NCBI GenBank assembly: GCA_044375555.1 | Contig: JBILML010000015.1 | Location: forward strand, 1 to 64,000 | Direction of reading: 5' to 3' | DNA: 64,000 bases | From: UBA967 sp044375555 | Lineage (GTDB): Bacteria > Verrucomicrobiota > Verrucomicrobiia > Chthoniobacterales > Terrimicrobiaceae | In this document: one piece after another, positions 53,379 through 61,994 of the stretch | How positions within the stretch are numbered: the first letter of the stretch is position 1 | Layout: each line of letters opens with the position of its first letter | Notes under the pieces: generated by a model | What the model was told of the DNA's origin: nothing | The model's input: the letters and a program-made list of their open reading frames with translations, nothing else | Databases searched by the model: none | Position numbers and translations under genes: made by a program

Positions 53379-54679
53379 TCGCGAAGGTGCAACTCTGGGG
53401 GCGAACGATTGGCGCAGTGTCACTCGAAGAGGGGCGCGAGGTGGCCGTGTTTCAATACGACCCGGATTTCGCGCGCAGTGGGATCGAGCTATCGCCGCTG
53501 GTGATGCCGCTGCGCGAGCAGGTGTATCAGTTTCCCGCGCTGCCGCGAAACACCTTCCATGGACTGCCTGGGATGCTGGCGGATGTGCTTCCGGACAAAT
53601 TCGGCAATGCGTTGATCGATGCCTGGCTGGCCACGCAGGGCCGGACGCCGGAGAGTTTCCATGCGGTGGAGCGGCTTTGCTACACGGGCACGCGCGGCAT
53701 GGGGGCTCTGGAGTTCGCTCCGACACTGGGGCCGAAGCCCGGCAAGGCAGCGAAGATCAAGGTGGATGCGTTGGTGCGGTTGGCCAGCGAGGTGTTGACG
53801 CATCGCGGAGATTTGCAGGGACATTTTCACACGGGGGCGCAAGAGAGGGCATTGCGCGACATCCTCCGCGTGGGCACCTCCGCCGGCGGAGCGCGGGCGA
53901 AGGCGGCCATCGCGTGGAACCGGGAGACTAACGAGGTGCGCTCGGGGCAGATCGCCGCGGGCGACGGCTTCGATTATTGGCTGCTCAAGTTCGACGGTGT
54001 CGTCGGCAACAAGGACAAGGAGCTAGAAGACCCGAAGGGCTACGGGGCCATCGAGTATGCCTATCACCTGATGGCGAAGGCGGCGGGCATCACAATGAGT
54101 GAATGCCGGCTGCTGGAGGAAAACGGACGACGGCATTTCATGACGCGCCGCTTCGATCGTCCAACGAGCGGAGCAAAACTGCACATGCAGTCACTTTGCG
54201 CGCTGGCTCATTATGATTTCCAGCAGGCGGGAGCCTATTCCTACGAGCAGGCTTTGCTGGCGATCCGCCGGCTCAAGCTGCCGATGGCAGCAGTGGAGGA
54301 GCAGTTTCGCCGGATGGTCTTCAACATCGTGTCGCGGAATCAGGACGACCATGTAAAGAATATCGCGTTCTTGATGAACCAGAGCGGGGAGTGGTCGCTC
54401 GCCCCGGCATTCGATGTGACCTACAGCTACAATCCGTCCGGATCTTGGACATCCACACACCAGATGACTCTGAATGGAAGGAGAGACGGCTTCACTATGG
54501 AGGATTTCGAAGCGTGCGCAAAATCGGCCCTGATGAAGCGTGGGCGGGCGGCGGTAATCATCGCGGAGGTCCAAGCGGCGGTGAGACGGTGGCCGGAGTT
54601 CGCCGCCGAGGCACGGCTTGACGAAGAACGGCGCGACAAGATTCAGAAAACCCACCGGCTGGAGTTTCCCAAAAAGTGA
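53375..54679 (+). CDS. hipA: HipA-type serine/threonine kinase toxin
   Basis: A 434-residue HipA-family kinase. The N-terminal couple domain has VMPLREQVYQFPALPRNTFH and GLPGMLADVLPDKFGN. The Gly-rich phosphate loop is GTSAGGARAKAAIAW near residue 165. The catalytic loop is NIVSRNQDDHVKNIAFLMN near residue 312 and the metal Asp is in APAFDVTYSYN. Classical HipA phosphorylates glutamyl-tRNA synthetase and causes growth arrest; targets vary in relatives. All catalytic motifs are intact, so an active toxin is likely. It lies next to a tRNA gene. Confidence 0.9.
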   Translation: MIAKVQLWGRTIGAVSLEEGREVAVFQYDPDFARSGIELSPLVMPLREQVYQFPALPRNTFHGLPGMLADVLPDKFGNALIDAWLATQGRTPESFHAVERLCYTGTRGMGALEFAPTLGPKPGKAAKIKVDALVRLASEVLTHRGDLQGHFHTGAQERALRDILRVGTSAGGARAKAAIAWNRETNEVRSGQIAAGDGFDYWLLKFDGVVGNKDKELEDPKGYGAIEYAYHLMAKAAGITMSECRLLEENGRRHFMTRRFDRPTSGAKLHMQSLCALAHYDFQQAGAYSYEQALLAIRRLKLPMAAVEEQFRRMVFNIVSRNQDDHVKNIAFLMNQSGEWSLAPAFDVTYSYNPSGSWTSTHQMTLNGRRDGFTMEDFEACAKSALMKRGRAAVIIAEVQAAVRRWPEFAAEARLDEERRDKIQKTHRLEFPKK

Positions 54680-54700
54680 ACCTCGCAAAGCATGCGGGTT
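54679..54700 (+). terminator. Possible hairpin after hipA
   Basis: AACC-T-CGCA and TGCG-GGTT can pair with one bulged T around a five-base loop, at the hipA stop. A T run is missing, so the call is weak. Confidence 0.25.
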
Positions 54701-54711
54701 GAGAAGGGGGG

Positions 54712-54783
54712 AGCCGGCACTCGGATTCGAACCGAGGACCGACGGTTTACAAAACCGTTGCTCTACCACTGAGCTATGCCGGC
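54712..54783 (-). tRNA. tRNA-Thr (anticodon UGU)
   Basis: The minus strand folds as a standard tRNA: 7-bp acceptor stem GCCGGCA/TGCCGGC, D arm GCTCAGTGGTAGAGC, anticodon arm ACGGT-TTTGTAA-ACCGT with anticodon TGT, and T arm CTCGG-TTCGAAT-CCGAG. The discriminator is T. CCA is not encoded; the sequence after it reads CCCCC. It reads ACA codons. The gene lies between hipA and glgP. Confidence 0.95.
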
Positions 54784-54883
54784 GCGGATGGGGAAGCTGT
54801 CACAGATGCTCTTTTCGGGCAAGTGCCGCTTTTTGATTTTTAGTAAGGAAGGTTGCCCGTGAGTGGAGCGCGGGGGCTGGGAA

Positions 54884-57331
54884 TTACTTCACTTTGACGG
54901 GTTTTAATTTCCAGATGTCTCTGGCGTATTCGGCGATGGTGCGGTCGCTGGAGAACTTGCCGACGCGGGCGGTGTTCATGACGGCCATCTTGGACCACTT
55001 GGGCTTGTCGCGGAAGACGCGCGAGACTTCGTCTTGCTTGTCGCAGTAGGAACGGAAGTCGGCGAGGCAGAGGAAGGGGTCGTGGTAAAGGAGGTTGTCG
55101 CGGAGCGGCAGGAGGATTTCGTATCCTTCGTCGGCGGTGAATTCGCCGGAGCCGAGCCAGTCGATCACGGCGGCGAGTTCGGGGTCGCGGTCGTAGTAGC
55201 TCGAGGGGTTGTAGCCTTTGGCGAGCAACTCTTGGACCTGCTCGACGGTGTTTCCGAAGATGAAAATATTCTCATCGCCGACTTCCTCGCGGATTTCCAC
55301 ATTCGCGCCGTCGAGGGTGCCGATGGTGAGGGCGCCGTTGAGGGCGAGTTTCATGTTGCCGGTTCCCGAGGCTTCCTTGCCGGCGGTGGAGATTTGCTCG
55401 GAGAGGTCGGCGGCGGGAACGATGCGCTGGGCCACGGACACGCGGTAATTCGGCATGAAGGCGATCTTGAGTTTGTCTTTGATGCGCTTGTCGGCGTTGA
55501 TTTTCGAGCCGACGGAATTGATCGCCTTGATGATCAATTTCGCCATGTCGTAGCCGGGGGCGGCTTTGGCGGCGAAGAGGAAAACGCGCGGCGGGATGTC
55601 GAGATTCGGGTTCTCGATCAGGCGGCGGTAGAGGGCGAGAATGTGGAGGAGATTCAAGTGCTGGCGCTTGTATTCGTGCAGGCGCTTGATCTGAACATCG
55701 AACATGGCGGAGGGGTCGACCTTCACGCCGCATTCTTCGAGTATGCGCTGCGCGAGGCGTTCTTTGTTCGTGTGCTTCACGGCCATGAATTCCTCGCGGA
55801 AGGAGGCGTCTTCGGCGAAGGGTTCGAGCTCGCGGAGCTTGTCGAGATCGCGCTCCCAGCCGGTGCCGATGCTGCGGGTGATGAGGTCGGAGAGGCGGGG
55901 GTTGCAGGCAACGAGCCAGCGGCGGGGAGTGATGCCGTTGGTCTTGTTGTTGAACTTGCCGGGGTAGAGCGCGTCGAACTCGGGGAAGAGATCGCTGCGG
56001 AGGAGTTGGGTGTGGAGTGCGGCGACGCCGTTCACCGAGTGGCTTCCAACCACGCAGAGGTGGGCCATGCGGACCATCTGATTGTGGCCTTCCTCGATGA
56101 GGGAGAGCTTGTTCATCTTTTCCAGGTCGTTTGGCCACTTGGCCTGCACTTCTTCGAGGAAAAATTTATTGATGAGGAAAATGATCTGGAGGTGTCGAGG
56201 GAGAACCTTGCGGAACAAGGCGACGCTCCATTTTTCCAAAGCCTCGGGGAGCAAGGTGTGGTTCGTGTAGCCGAAGGTGCGGGTGACGATCGCCCAAGCT
56301 TTTTCCCATGGCATGTCGTATTCATCAACGAGGAGGCGCTGGAGTTCGACGATGGCGATGGCGGGGTGGGTATCGTTGAGCTGGATGGCGACTTTTTCAG
56401 GGAAGGTTTCCCAGTTTGTGTTGTCGCGCTCGAAGCGGCGGATGATGTCGCGGAGGGAGCAGGCGACGAAGAAGTATTGCTGAAGGAGGCGGAGTTCCTT
56501 GCCGGCCTCGGTGTGGTCATTTGGGTAAAGAACCTTGGAGATCGTCTCGGCAGTGTTCTTTTGGCGGACGGCTTCCTCGTAGCCACCACGATTGAAGGCA
56601 TCGAGATCGAAATCGGCTGGGGCTTTGGACTCCCAGAGGCGGAGGAAGTTCACGGTCTCGGTGCCGTAGCCGGGAATGGGGATGTCGTAGGGAACGCCGA
56701 TGATTTTGCGGTGATCCATCCATTCGTTGCGGGTCTGGCCCGAGGCATCGGTCACGGCCTCGACCCGGCCGTAAACAGGAATTTCCTGGATGTATTGGGG
56801 CCGGATGATTTCCCAGGGTGATCCGTATTGAATCCAAGCGTCGGGGAGTTCGACTTGGTAGCCGTCGCGGAATTGCTGTTTGAAAAGACCGTATTCGTAA
56901 TGGATGCCGTAGCCGACGGCGGGGAGGTCGAGCGTGGCCAGAGAGTCGAGGAAGCAAGCGGCGAGACGGCCGAGGCCGCCATTTCCGAGGGCCATGTCGT
57001 ATTCCTCGTTGCGGGTTTCCTCAAGCGTGTGCCCGAGATTTTCCAAAGCCTCGACGGCTTCCTTGAAAACGCCGGCATTGATCATGTTGTTCGCGTAGAG
57101 GCGACCCATGAGAAACTCCATCGAGAGGTAATAGACGCGGCGGACATTTCCCTCTGAGTGGACGGCGAGAGTCTTCATCATGCGATCGATGATGACTTTT
57201 TGGATGGCCTTGGAAGTGGCGATCCACCAATCGCGTTTCGACGCGGAAGAGGTGTCGCGGGCGAGGCCGAAGTGAAGTTGGTCGAGGATTTCCTGTTCGA
57301 AGCCGGCGGTGGTCTTTTTCTCTTTTTTCAT
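54884..57331 (-). CDS. glgP: Glycogen/starch/alpha-glucan phosphorylase
   Basis: An 815-residue PLP enzyme that releases glucose 1-phosphate from alpha-1,4-glucans. Recognised segments: YYLSMEFLMGRLYANNM and LGNGGLGRLAACFLDS in the N-terminal domain, VQLNDTHPA-like IQLNDTHPAIAIVELQRL, TNGITPRRWLVACNP, and the PLP site EASGTGNMKLALNGALTIGT followed by LDGANVEI. Full length. Isolated from other glycogen genes in this window. Cytoplasmic. Confidence 0.96.
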   Translation of the reverse strand: MKKEKKTTAGFEQEILDQLHFGLARDTSSASKRDWWIATSKAIQKVIIDRMMKTLAVHSEGNVRRVYYLSMEFLMGRLYANNMINAGVFKEAVEALENLGHTLEETRNEEYDMALGNGGLGRLAACFLDSLATLDLPAVGYGIHYEYGLFKQQFRDGYQVELPDAWIQYGSPWEIIRPQYIQEIPVYGRVEAVTDASGQTRNEWMDHRKIIGVPYDIPIPGYGTETVNFLRLWESKAPADFDLDAFNRGGYEEAVRQKNTAETISKVLYPNDHTEAGKELRLLQQYFFVACSLRDIIRRFERDNTNWETFPEKVAIQLNDTHPAIAIVELQRLLVDEYDMPWEKAWAIVTRTFGYTNHTLLPEALEKWSVALFRKVLPRHLQIIFLINKFFLEEVQAKWPNDLEKMNKLSLIEEGHNQMVRMAHLCVVGSHSVNGVAALHTQLLRSDLFPEFDALYPGKFNNKTNGITPRRWLVACNPRLSDLITRSIGTGWERDLDKLRELEPFAEDASFREEFMAVKHTNKERLAQRILEECGVKVDPSAMFDVQIKRLHEYKRQHLNLLHILALYRRLIENPNLDIPPRVFLFAAKAAPGYDMAKLIIKAINSVGSKINADKRIKDKLKIAFMPNYRVSVAQRIVPAADLSEQISTAGKEASGTGNMKLALNGALTIGTLDGANVEIREEVGDENIFIFGNTVEQVQELLAKGYNPSSYYDRDPELAAVIDWLGSGEFTADEGYEILLPLRDNLLYHDPFLCLADFRSYCDKQDEVSRVFRDKPKWSKMAVMNTARVGKFSSDRTIAEYARDIWKLKPVKVK

Positions 57332-57405
57332 GACGAGTGCGGGAACTCTTTAGTGGCCTCGTCCGAGGGGGCGAGAAAAAACTCAACTTTTGCACCAGTC
57401 GGCCA

Positions 57406-58290
57406 TCAGGCGTGCTGGACCAAGGCCTGCAGTTCCTTACAAAGCGCGATCAAGTTTCGACGGATCGGGCGGGCGCGTTCGGCAAAATGGCGTTGGGCCT
57501 TTTCATAGGTCGAGCGGCCCTCGGGGGTCTCGATGGGAACGGCTGGATAGCCGAGAGCCGAGAGGTCGTAGGGGCTCGCGCGCATGTCGAGTTCGCGGAT
57601 GTCTCGCGCCAACTCGAAAGCGTCGGCGAGGAGTTCGGATGGAGTCCAGGGCGAGAGTTTGAAGCACCACTTGTAGAGATCCATATTCGCGTGCAGGCAG
57701 CCGGGTTGTTCGAGGTGGGGGGATTCCTCGCGCGTCGGCTGGAGGCGGTTGAGCGGTCGGGCTTCTTCGGTAAAAAAACGGAACGCGTCGTAGTGCGAGC
57801 AACGCACGGGGAGACTCTCGACGACGGCGGCGGTTTCCTCGGGTGATAGGCGGAGAGGGAGGTTTTCGTAACGAATTTCGGTGGTGCGGTAAACCATCGC
57901 CCACTCGTGCAATCCATGGCATCCAAAGAAGGGCGCGCGGAGGTCGATGCCTTGCAAAAAACGGCCCAGCCACTCGACAAAGGCTCGGCGTTTTTCTGGA
58001 AGGGGACCCGCCGTGACGCCGTTCGGATTTTCCATATAGCCGGGAATCGCCAAATACTCGCGAGCCGCTGGCCCTGACAAGGTGAACCCAATGCCAGGAT
58101 GCCAGCGTCGGAGTTGAGCGGGGCGGTGGGGGTAATACTCGAACAAGAAATCCTCCACGGGATGTCGCTGGTGTAGCGACATCCTCTCGAGTCGGGGTTG
58201 CACCCACGGGCCGACCCGGGCCTCATGGCGCTCGCGGCGTTTCTCCCAATCTTGCTGCTCCAAAATCTCCACAGGCCTTTTAAAAACCAC
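57406..58290 (-). CDS. Conserved protein related to putative 3-methyladenine DNA glycosylases
   Basis: A 294-residue protein with the conserved phrase HPVEDFLFEYYPHRPAQLRRWHPG near residues 43-66 and HYDAFRFFTEEARPLNRL and HANMDLYKWCFKL later. The same family is named 3-methyladenine DNA glycosylase in actinobacteria, but I see no helix-hairpin-helix motif and know no direct proof for it. It overlaps antisense with the upstream extension of the transporter frame, which is why the transporter start at 58357 is used. Confidence 0.6.
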   Translation of the reverse strand: MVFKRPVEILEQQDWEKRRERHEARVGPWVQPRLERMSLHQRHPVEDFLFEYYPHRPAQLRRWHPGIGFTLSGPAAREYLAIPGYMENPNGVTAGPLPEKRRAFVEWLGRFLQGIDLRAPFFGCHGLHEWAMVYRTTEIRYENLPLRLSPEETAAVVESLPVRCSHYDAFRFFTEEARPLNRLQPTREESPHLEQPGCLHANMDLYKWCFKLSPWTPSELLADAFELARDIRELDMRASPYDLSALGYPAVPIETPEGRSTYEKAQRHFAERARPIRRNLIALCKELQALVQHA

Positions 58291-58356
58291 GACGGCGGAG
58301 CGCTGGCAAGCGGCGGGCTTGCATGGGGTGAGGGAGGGTCACTAGTTTCTCGCGGC

Positions 58357-60072
58357 ATGGCTGGTGACCGTTGGTCTTCGCGACTGGGAGTAATTATGGC
58401 TGTGGCAGGAAGCGCCGTTGGCCTCGGCAATTTTCTGCGTTTTCCTGGCCAAGCCGCGCAATACGGCGGAGGCGCATTCATGATCGCCTATTTCCTGTCG
58501 CTGCTTCTGATTGGTCTGCCGATTTGTTGGGCGGAGTGGACGATGGGGCGAATGGCCGGTCAGCATGGATTCAACGCCTCGCCGGGGGTTTTTCATTTCT
58601 TCGTCCGGCGCCGCTGGGGGAAATATCTGGGAGTCATCGGGGTGGTCATCCCTGTGGTGATCTACATGTATTATGTGGTGATCGAAGCGTGGTGCCTCGG
58701 TTACGCGGTGAGCTTTGCCACCGGAAGTGTGCACTTCGGCTCGGTCGAGGAGTCAGGAAATTTCTTCAGCCGTTTCATCGGTGCGGAAGGAAATGGCCAG
58801 GCGATCGGCTTTGGTTTCAGCGGGGTGGGGAGCTATCTGCTCGTGGTCTTCGTGCTGAACTTCATTTTGATTTACCGAGGGCTTTCGAAGGGGATTGAGT
58901 GGTTTTGCACATGGGCCATGCCGGCGCTGTTGTTGCTGGCTCTGGTGATTCTTGTTCGGGTCCTCACGCTGGGCGCACCCGATGCCGCCCAGCCTGAAAA
59001 GAATGTCCTCAATGGCTTGGGCTTTATGTGGAATCCCGAGAAGGTGGTTTTGGAAAAAAATACGGAGGGCCGTTGGAGCCTGGAGCGTGAACTTGTGGGT
59101 CGGGAGATGATCGAGGCCGCAGACCGTGAGGTCGCCAGGGAATCCGCACTGCGAGTGCGAACGATTGGCGTGGTCGAGCAATTGGCGAAGCCTCAGCTTT
59201 GGCTCGCCGCCGCCGGGCAGATTTTCTTTTCGCTGAGTGTGGGATTCGGCGTGATCCTCACCTACGCCAGCTACCTGTCGCGGAAAGATGACATCGTCCT
59301 GAGCGGGCTCTCCGCGACGAGTGCCAACGAGTTTTTCGAAGTCGGGCTTGGCGGGTTGATCACGCTGCCGGCGGCCTTTGCGTTTCTTGGAGTGGCTGGT
59401 GTGGCGGGGATGGGGACTTTTGCGCTGGGCTTCAATGTCCTCCCGCTTGTGTTCGACAAGATGCCGTTTGGCTCGGTTTTCGGGGCTGTGTTCTTTTTTC
59501 TGTTATTCCTCGCCGCCATCACGAGCTCGCTCTCGATGCTCCAGCCGGGCATCGCATTTCTTGAGGAGGTTCTGGCCATTGGCCGTAAACAATCCGTCGC
59601 CATCCTCGGCTTCATCACAGGGATTGGCTCGGTCTTTGTGGTTTATTTCAGCAAGGATTTGAAGGCGCTCGACACGCTCGATTTCTGGGTCGGCACTTTT
59701 TTGATTTTCATTTTGGCGACGATCCAAATCCTCGTTTTTTCCTGGGGATTTGGAGTTCGAAAAGGCCTGCAGGAAGCGGCGCGCGGTGCCGCGTTTCCGA
59801 TTCCCAGGATTTTTATCCCCGTCATGAAAGTCCTGTGTCCCGCGTTTCTGATAACGATCTTCGGGCTCTGGGTTTTGGTAAATGTCTTTGGCGTTTCTTT
59901 CCGTGGGGGCGAGCCGGAGTTCAGTGGTTATGTGCGTGACCTCTTTATTGAGCCAAGTCCCGTCGCTTGGCTGGCGGTGGGGTTGGTCGCTGGCTTTGCC
60001 GCCTTTGTTTCGCTCCTTGTCGCCCGTGCTCCCGCCTATCGCAAAGAAATCCCCAAGGAGGTCGAACCATGA
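58357..60072 (+). CDS. Sodium-dependent transporter of the NSS (SNF) family
   Basis: A 571-residue integral membrane symporter. It opens with the diagnostic WSSRLGVIMAVAGSAVGLGN then FLRFPGQAAQYGGGAFMIAY, where the Na+ sites lie in helix 1. About twelve hydrophobic segments follow, including VIPVVIYMYYVVIEAWCLGY and IFFSLSVGFGVILTYASYLS. The family imports amino acids. It overlaps (ATGA) a MetS-like small subunit gene, as in the methionine transporter MetPS, which suggests methionine or another neutral amino acid. Confidence 0.9.
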   Translation: MAGDRWSSRLGVIMAVAGSAVGLGNFLRFPGQAAQYGGGAFMIAYFLSLLLIGLPICWAEWTMGRMAGQHGFNASPGVFHFFVRRRWGKYLGVIGVVIPVVIYMYYVVIEAWCLGYAVSFATGSVHFGSVEESGNFFSRFIGAEGNGQAIGFGFSGVGSYLLVVFVLNFILIYRGLSKGIEWFCTWAMPALLLLALVILVRVLTLGAPDAAQPEKNVLNGLGFMWNPEKVVLEKNTEGRWSLERELVGREMIEAADREVARESALRVRTIGVVEQLAKPQLWLAAAGQIFFSLSVGFGVILTYASYLSRKDDIVLSGLSATSANEFFEVGLGGLITLPAAFAFLGVAGVAGMGTFALGFNVLPLVFDKMPFGSVFGAVFFFLLFLAAITSSLSMLQPGIAFLEEVLAIGRKQSVAILGFITGIGSVFVVYFSKDLKALDTLDFWVGTFLIFILATIQILVFSWGFGVRKGLQEAARGAAFPIPRIFIPVMKVLCPAFLITIFGLWVLVNVFGVSFRGGEPEFSGYVRDLFIEPSPVAWLAVGLVAGFAAFVSLLVARAPAYRKEIPKEVEP

Positions 60073-60224
60073 CGCCCGGCGGTTGGATCGTGATGATTCT
60101 CTCGGTGGGTAGCGTTACGGCAGTTTTTCTTTGGTGCATTTGGAAGGTTCTCAAAACCCCGGAAGAGTCCGAAAAAATCCACGGATTTTCTTTTGAGACA
60201 CCCGATGAAAAATCAGATTCGTAG
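60069..60224 (+). CDS. MetS-like NSS transporter small subunit
   Basis: A 51-residue protein with one membrane helix (WIVMILSVGSVTAVFLWCIW) and a short polar tail beginning KVLKTPEESEKIHGF. It overlaps the transporter stop by ATGA. This is the size, topology and position of MetS, the small subunit needed by the methionine NSS transporter MetP. The tail is rich in charged residues. Confidence 0.75.
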   Translation: MTPGGWIVMILSVGSVTAVFLWCIWKVLKTPEESEKIHGFSFETPDEKSDS

Positions 60225-60236
60225 CGCGATTGAGGG

Positions 60237-60662
60237 ATGAAAACGCTGACGAGATTTTTTGATGTTTCGACTCGCGGAAAGGGGCTTTACGAGATCACGG
60301 ATCAAGTCGCCAAGATCGTCGCCGAGGCGGATTGCGGGGAGGGTTTGGTCACCATTTTTGTCTGCCACACGAGTGCAAGTCTTGTGATTTTTGAAAATGC
60401 CGACCCCACGGCGGCAAGGGATTTGGAGAGATATTTCGAGCGACTCGTTCCCGAGAATGGCCATGGCTACGAACACACGATGGAGGGGCCGGATGACATG
60501 ACTTCCCACATCCGCATGGCGCTCACCCGAACCAGTGAATCGGTTCCGATTTTCAACTCCCAAATGGTTCTCGGAACCTGGCAGGGAATTTTCCTCTTCG
60601 AGCACCGTCGTGCCCCGCACCGCCGCCGCATCGCGGTGAATGTGATTGGCTCTCCGTCTTAA
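60237..60662 (+). CDS. yjbQ: YjbQ family protein (secondary thiamine-phosphate synthase activity)
   Basis: A 141-residue UPF0047 protein. Marks are VTIFVCHTSASLVIFENADP near residues 39-58 and TSHIRMALTRTSESVPI, then LGTWQGIFLFEHR near the end, which hold the conserved His and active-site residues. Family members show weak thiamine-phosphate synthase activity; the physiological role is unclear. It follows the small subunit by 12 bases and is convergent with bioA. Confidence 0.9.
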   Translation: MKTLTRFFDVSTRGKGLYEITDQVAKIVAEADCGEGLVTIFVCHTSASLVIFENADPTAARDLERYFERLVPENGHGYEHTMEGPDDMTSHIRMALTRTSESVPIFNSQMVLGTWQGIFLFEHRRAPHRRRIAVNVIGSPS

Positions 60663-60672
60663 CGCAGCGATT

Positions 60673-61983
60673 TCAAACCCCGCCCAAAACCTCGCCGATG
60701 GCTTGGCTGATGGCGTGGATGCCGTTTTTCAATTGATCCTCGGTGGTGCAGAGCGGTGGCATGAAAACGATCGTGTCGAGCACCGGGCGGGTCAGAAGGC
60801 CGTGGCGGCGGGCGGCGAGACAGATTTTGGCGCCGATGCGATCGGACCACGGATATTCGGTTCTGTCGGGTCGGCGAACCTCAATGCCGGCGACGAAGCC
60901 GAGGTGGCGGATTTCGTGGACGAATGGAATCTCGCGCAGACCATCGAGCAAGTGCGCGAGGACTTGGATTTTCGGTGCGAGATTTTGGAGGGTTTGTTCG
61001 CATTCGAAGATTTCGAGGTTTGCAAGCGCAGAGGCGCATCCGAGGGGGTTTCCCGAATAGCTGTGCCCGTAGTAGAAGGTCTTTCCCTCGGCCACATCAC
61101 CGAGGAAGGCGGAGAAGACGCGTTCCGTCGTGAGCGTCGCGGCGAGCGGCAGGTAGCCGCCGGTGAGTCCCTTGGCGAGGCAGAGAAAATCGGGAACGAC
61201 CTCTTCGTGCTGGCAGGCGAACATTTTTCCGGTGCGACCAAATCCGGTCATCACTTCATCGAGAATCAGGAACACGCCGGCAGCGTCGCATTTTTGGCGA
61301 AGTTCGCGGAGCATTCCTGCTGGCCAGAGGCGCATCCCAGCCGCTCCTTGGAGGAGGGGTTCGATGACCACCGCGGCGACATCGCCGTGGTGAAAACCGG
61401 GAAGTGAGTCGAGATCGGCAGGGGCGGAAATCCGGGTGACGGGAAATTCATGGCCAGCGACGCGTTTGTGAAATGCTCCGATGCCGCCGAGGCTCGCTGC
61501 GCCGAGCGTGTCGCCATGATAGGCCCGATCAAACGCGACAAATCTCGACCTCTCCGGGTGACCTTGGTTTTGCCAAAATTGCACCGCCATTTTCATCGCG
61601 GCTTCGATGGCTGTGGATCCGTCGTCGCTTAGGAAAACCCGGCTCAGAGAGTTTTTGGGAAAAAATCCCGAGAGTTTGGTTGCCAACTGAATAGCGGGCG
61701 AGTTCGTGGTTCCTAAAAACGAAACATGGGCGACGCGGTCGAGTTGATCGCGGATGGCTTGATTGATCACTGGGTGGGCGTGGCCGTGGATATTGGTCCA
61801 GATCGAGGAATTGCCATCGAGGTAGCGGCGCCCCTCACTGTCCTCGAGCATGGCGCCTTCGCCGCGAACGAGAACGAGTGGGTGGTGGTCCGGTTCGCAC
61901 CAGTCGCGCATCGGCGTGAAGGGATGCCAGAGGTGCGCCTTGTCGAGCGCCTCCAGCTCCGCCGTATTCCAAACATCTCGCAT
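60673..61983 (-). CDS. bioA: Adenosylmethionine-8-amino-7-oxononanoate aminotransferase
   Basis: About 436 residues; a class III PLP aminotransferase of biotin synthesis. It opens LDKAHLWHPFTPMRDW, has YLDGNSSIWTNIHGHAHP, FLSDDGSTAIEAAMKMAVQF, AYHGDTLGAASLGG, ILDEVMTGFGRTGKMFA and the PLP Lys in FLCLAKGLTGGYLP. ATG at 61983 is used because the upstream extension is not conserved and would overlap the divergent gene. Other bio genes are not in the window. Confidence 0.93.
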   Translation of the reverse strand: MRDVWNTAELEALDKAHLWHPFTPMRDWCEPDHHPLVLVRGEGAMLEDSEGRRYLDGNSSIWTNIHGHAHPVINQAIRDQLDRVAHVSFLGTTNSPAIQLATKLSGFFPKNSLSRVFLSDDGSTAIEAAMKMAVQFWQNQGHPERSRFVAFDRAYHGDTLGAASLGGIGAFHKRVAGHEFPVTRISAPADLDSLPGFHHGDVAAVVIEPLLQGAAGMRLWPAGMLRELRQKCDAAGVFLILDEVMTGFGRTGKMFACQHEEVVPDFLCLAKGLTGGYLPLAATLTTERVFSAFLGDVAEGKTFYYGHSYSGNPLGCASALANLEIFECEQTLQNLAPKIQVLAHLLDGLREIPFVHEIRHLGFVAGIEVRRPDRTEYPWSDRIGAKICLAARRHGLLTRPVLDTIVFMPPLCTTEDQLKNGIHAISQAIGEVLGGV

Positions 61984-61994
61984 CGCTGGAAACT

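Noticed and set aside
54191..54769. 192-codon minus-strand frame overlapping hipA and tRNA-Thr
   Set aside because: It begins inside the tRNA and runs antisense to HipA; the start resembles the common false translation of tRNA genes.
54816..54859. CGGGCAA/TTGCCCG inverted repeat between tRNA-Thr and glgP
   Set aside because: The arms are 30 bases apart with no T run, so neither terminator nor operator is well supported.
55034..56821. 595-codon plus-strand frame antisense to glgP
   Set aside because: Glycogen phosphorylase on the minus strand is unambiguous; the long antisense frame follows from codon bias in a GC-rich gene.
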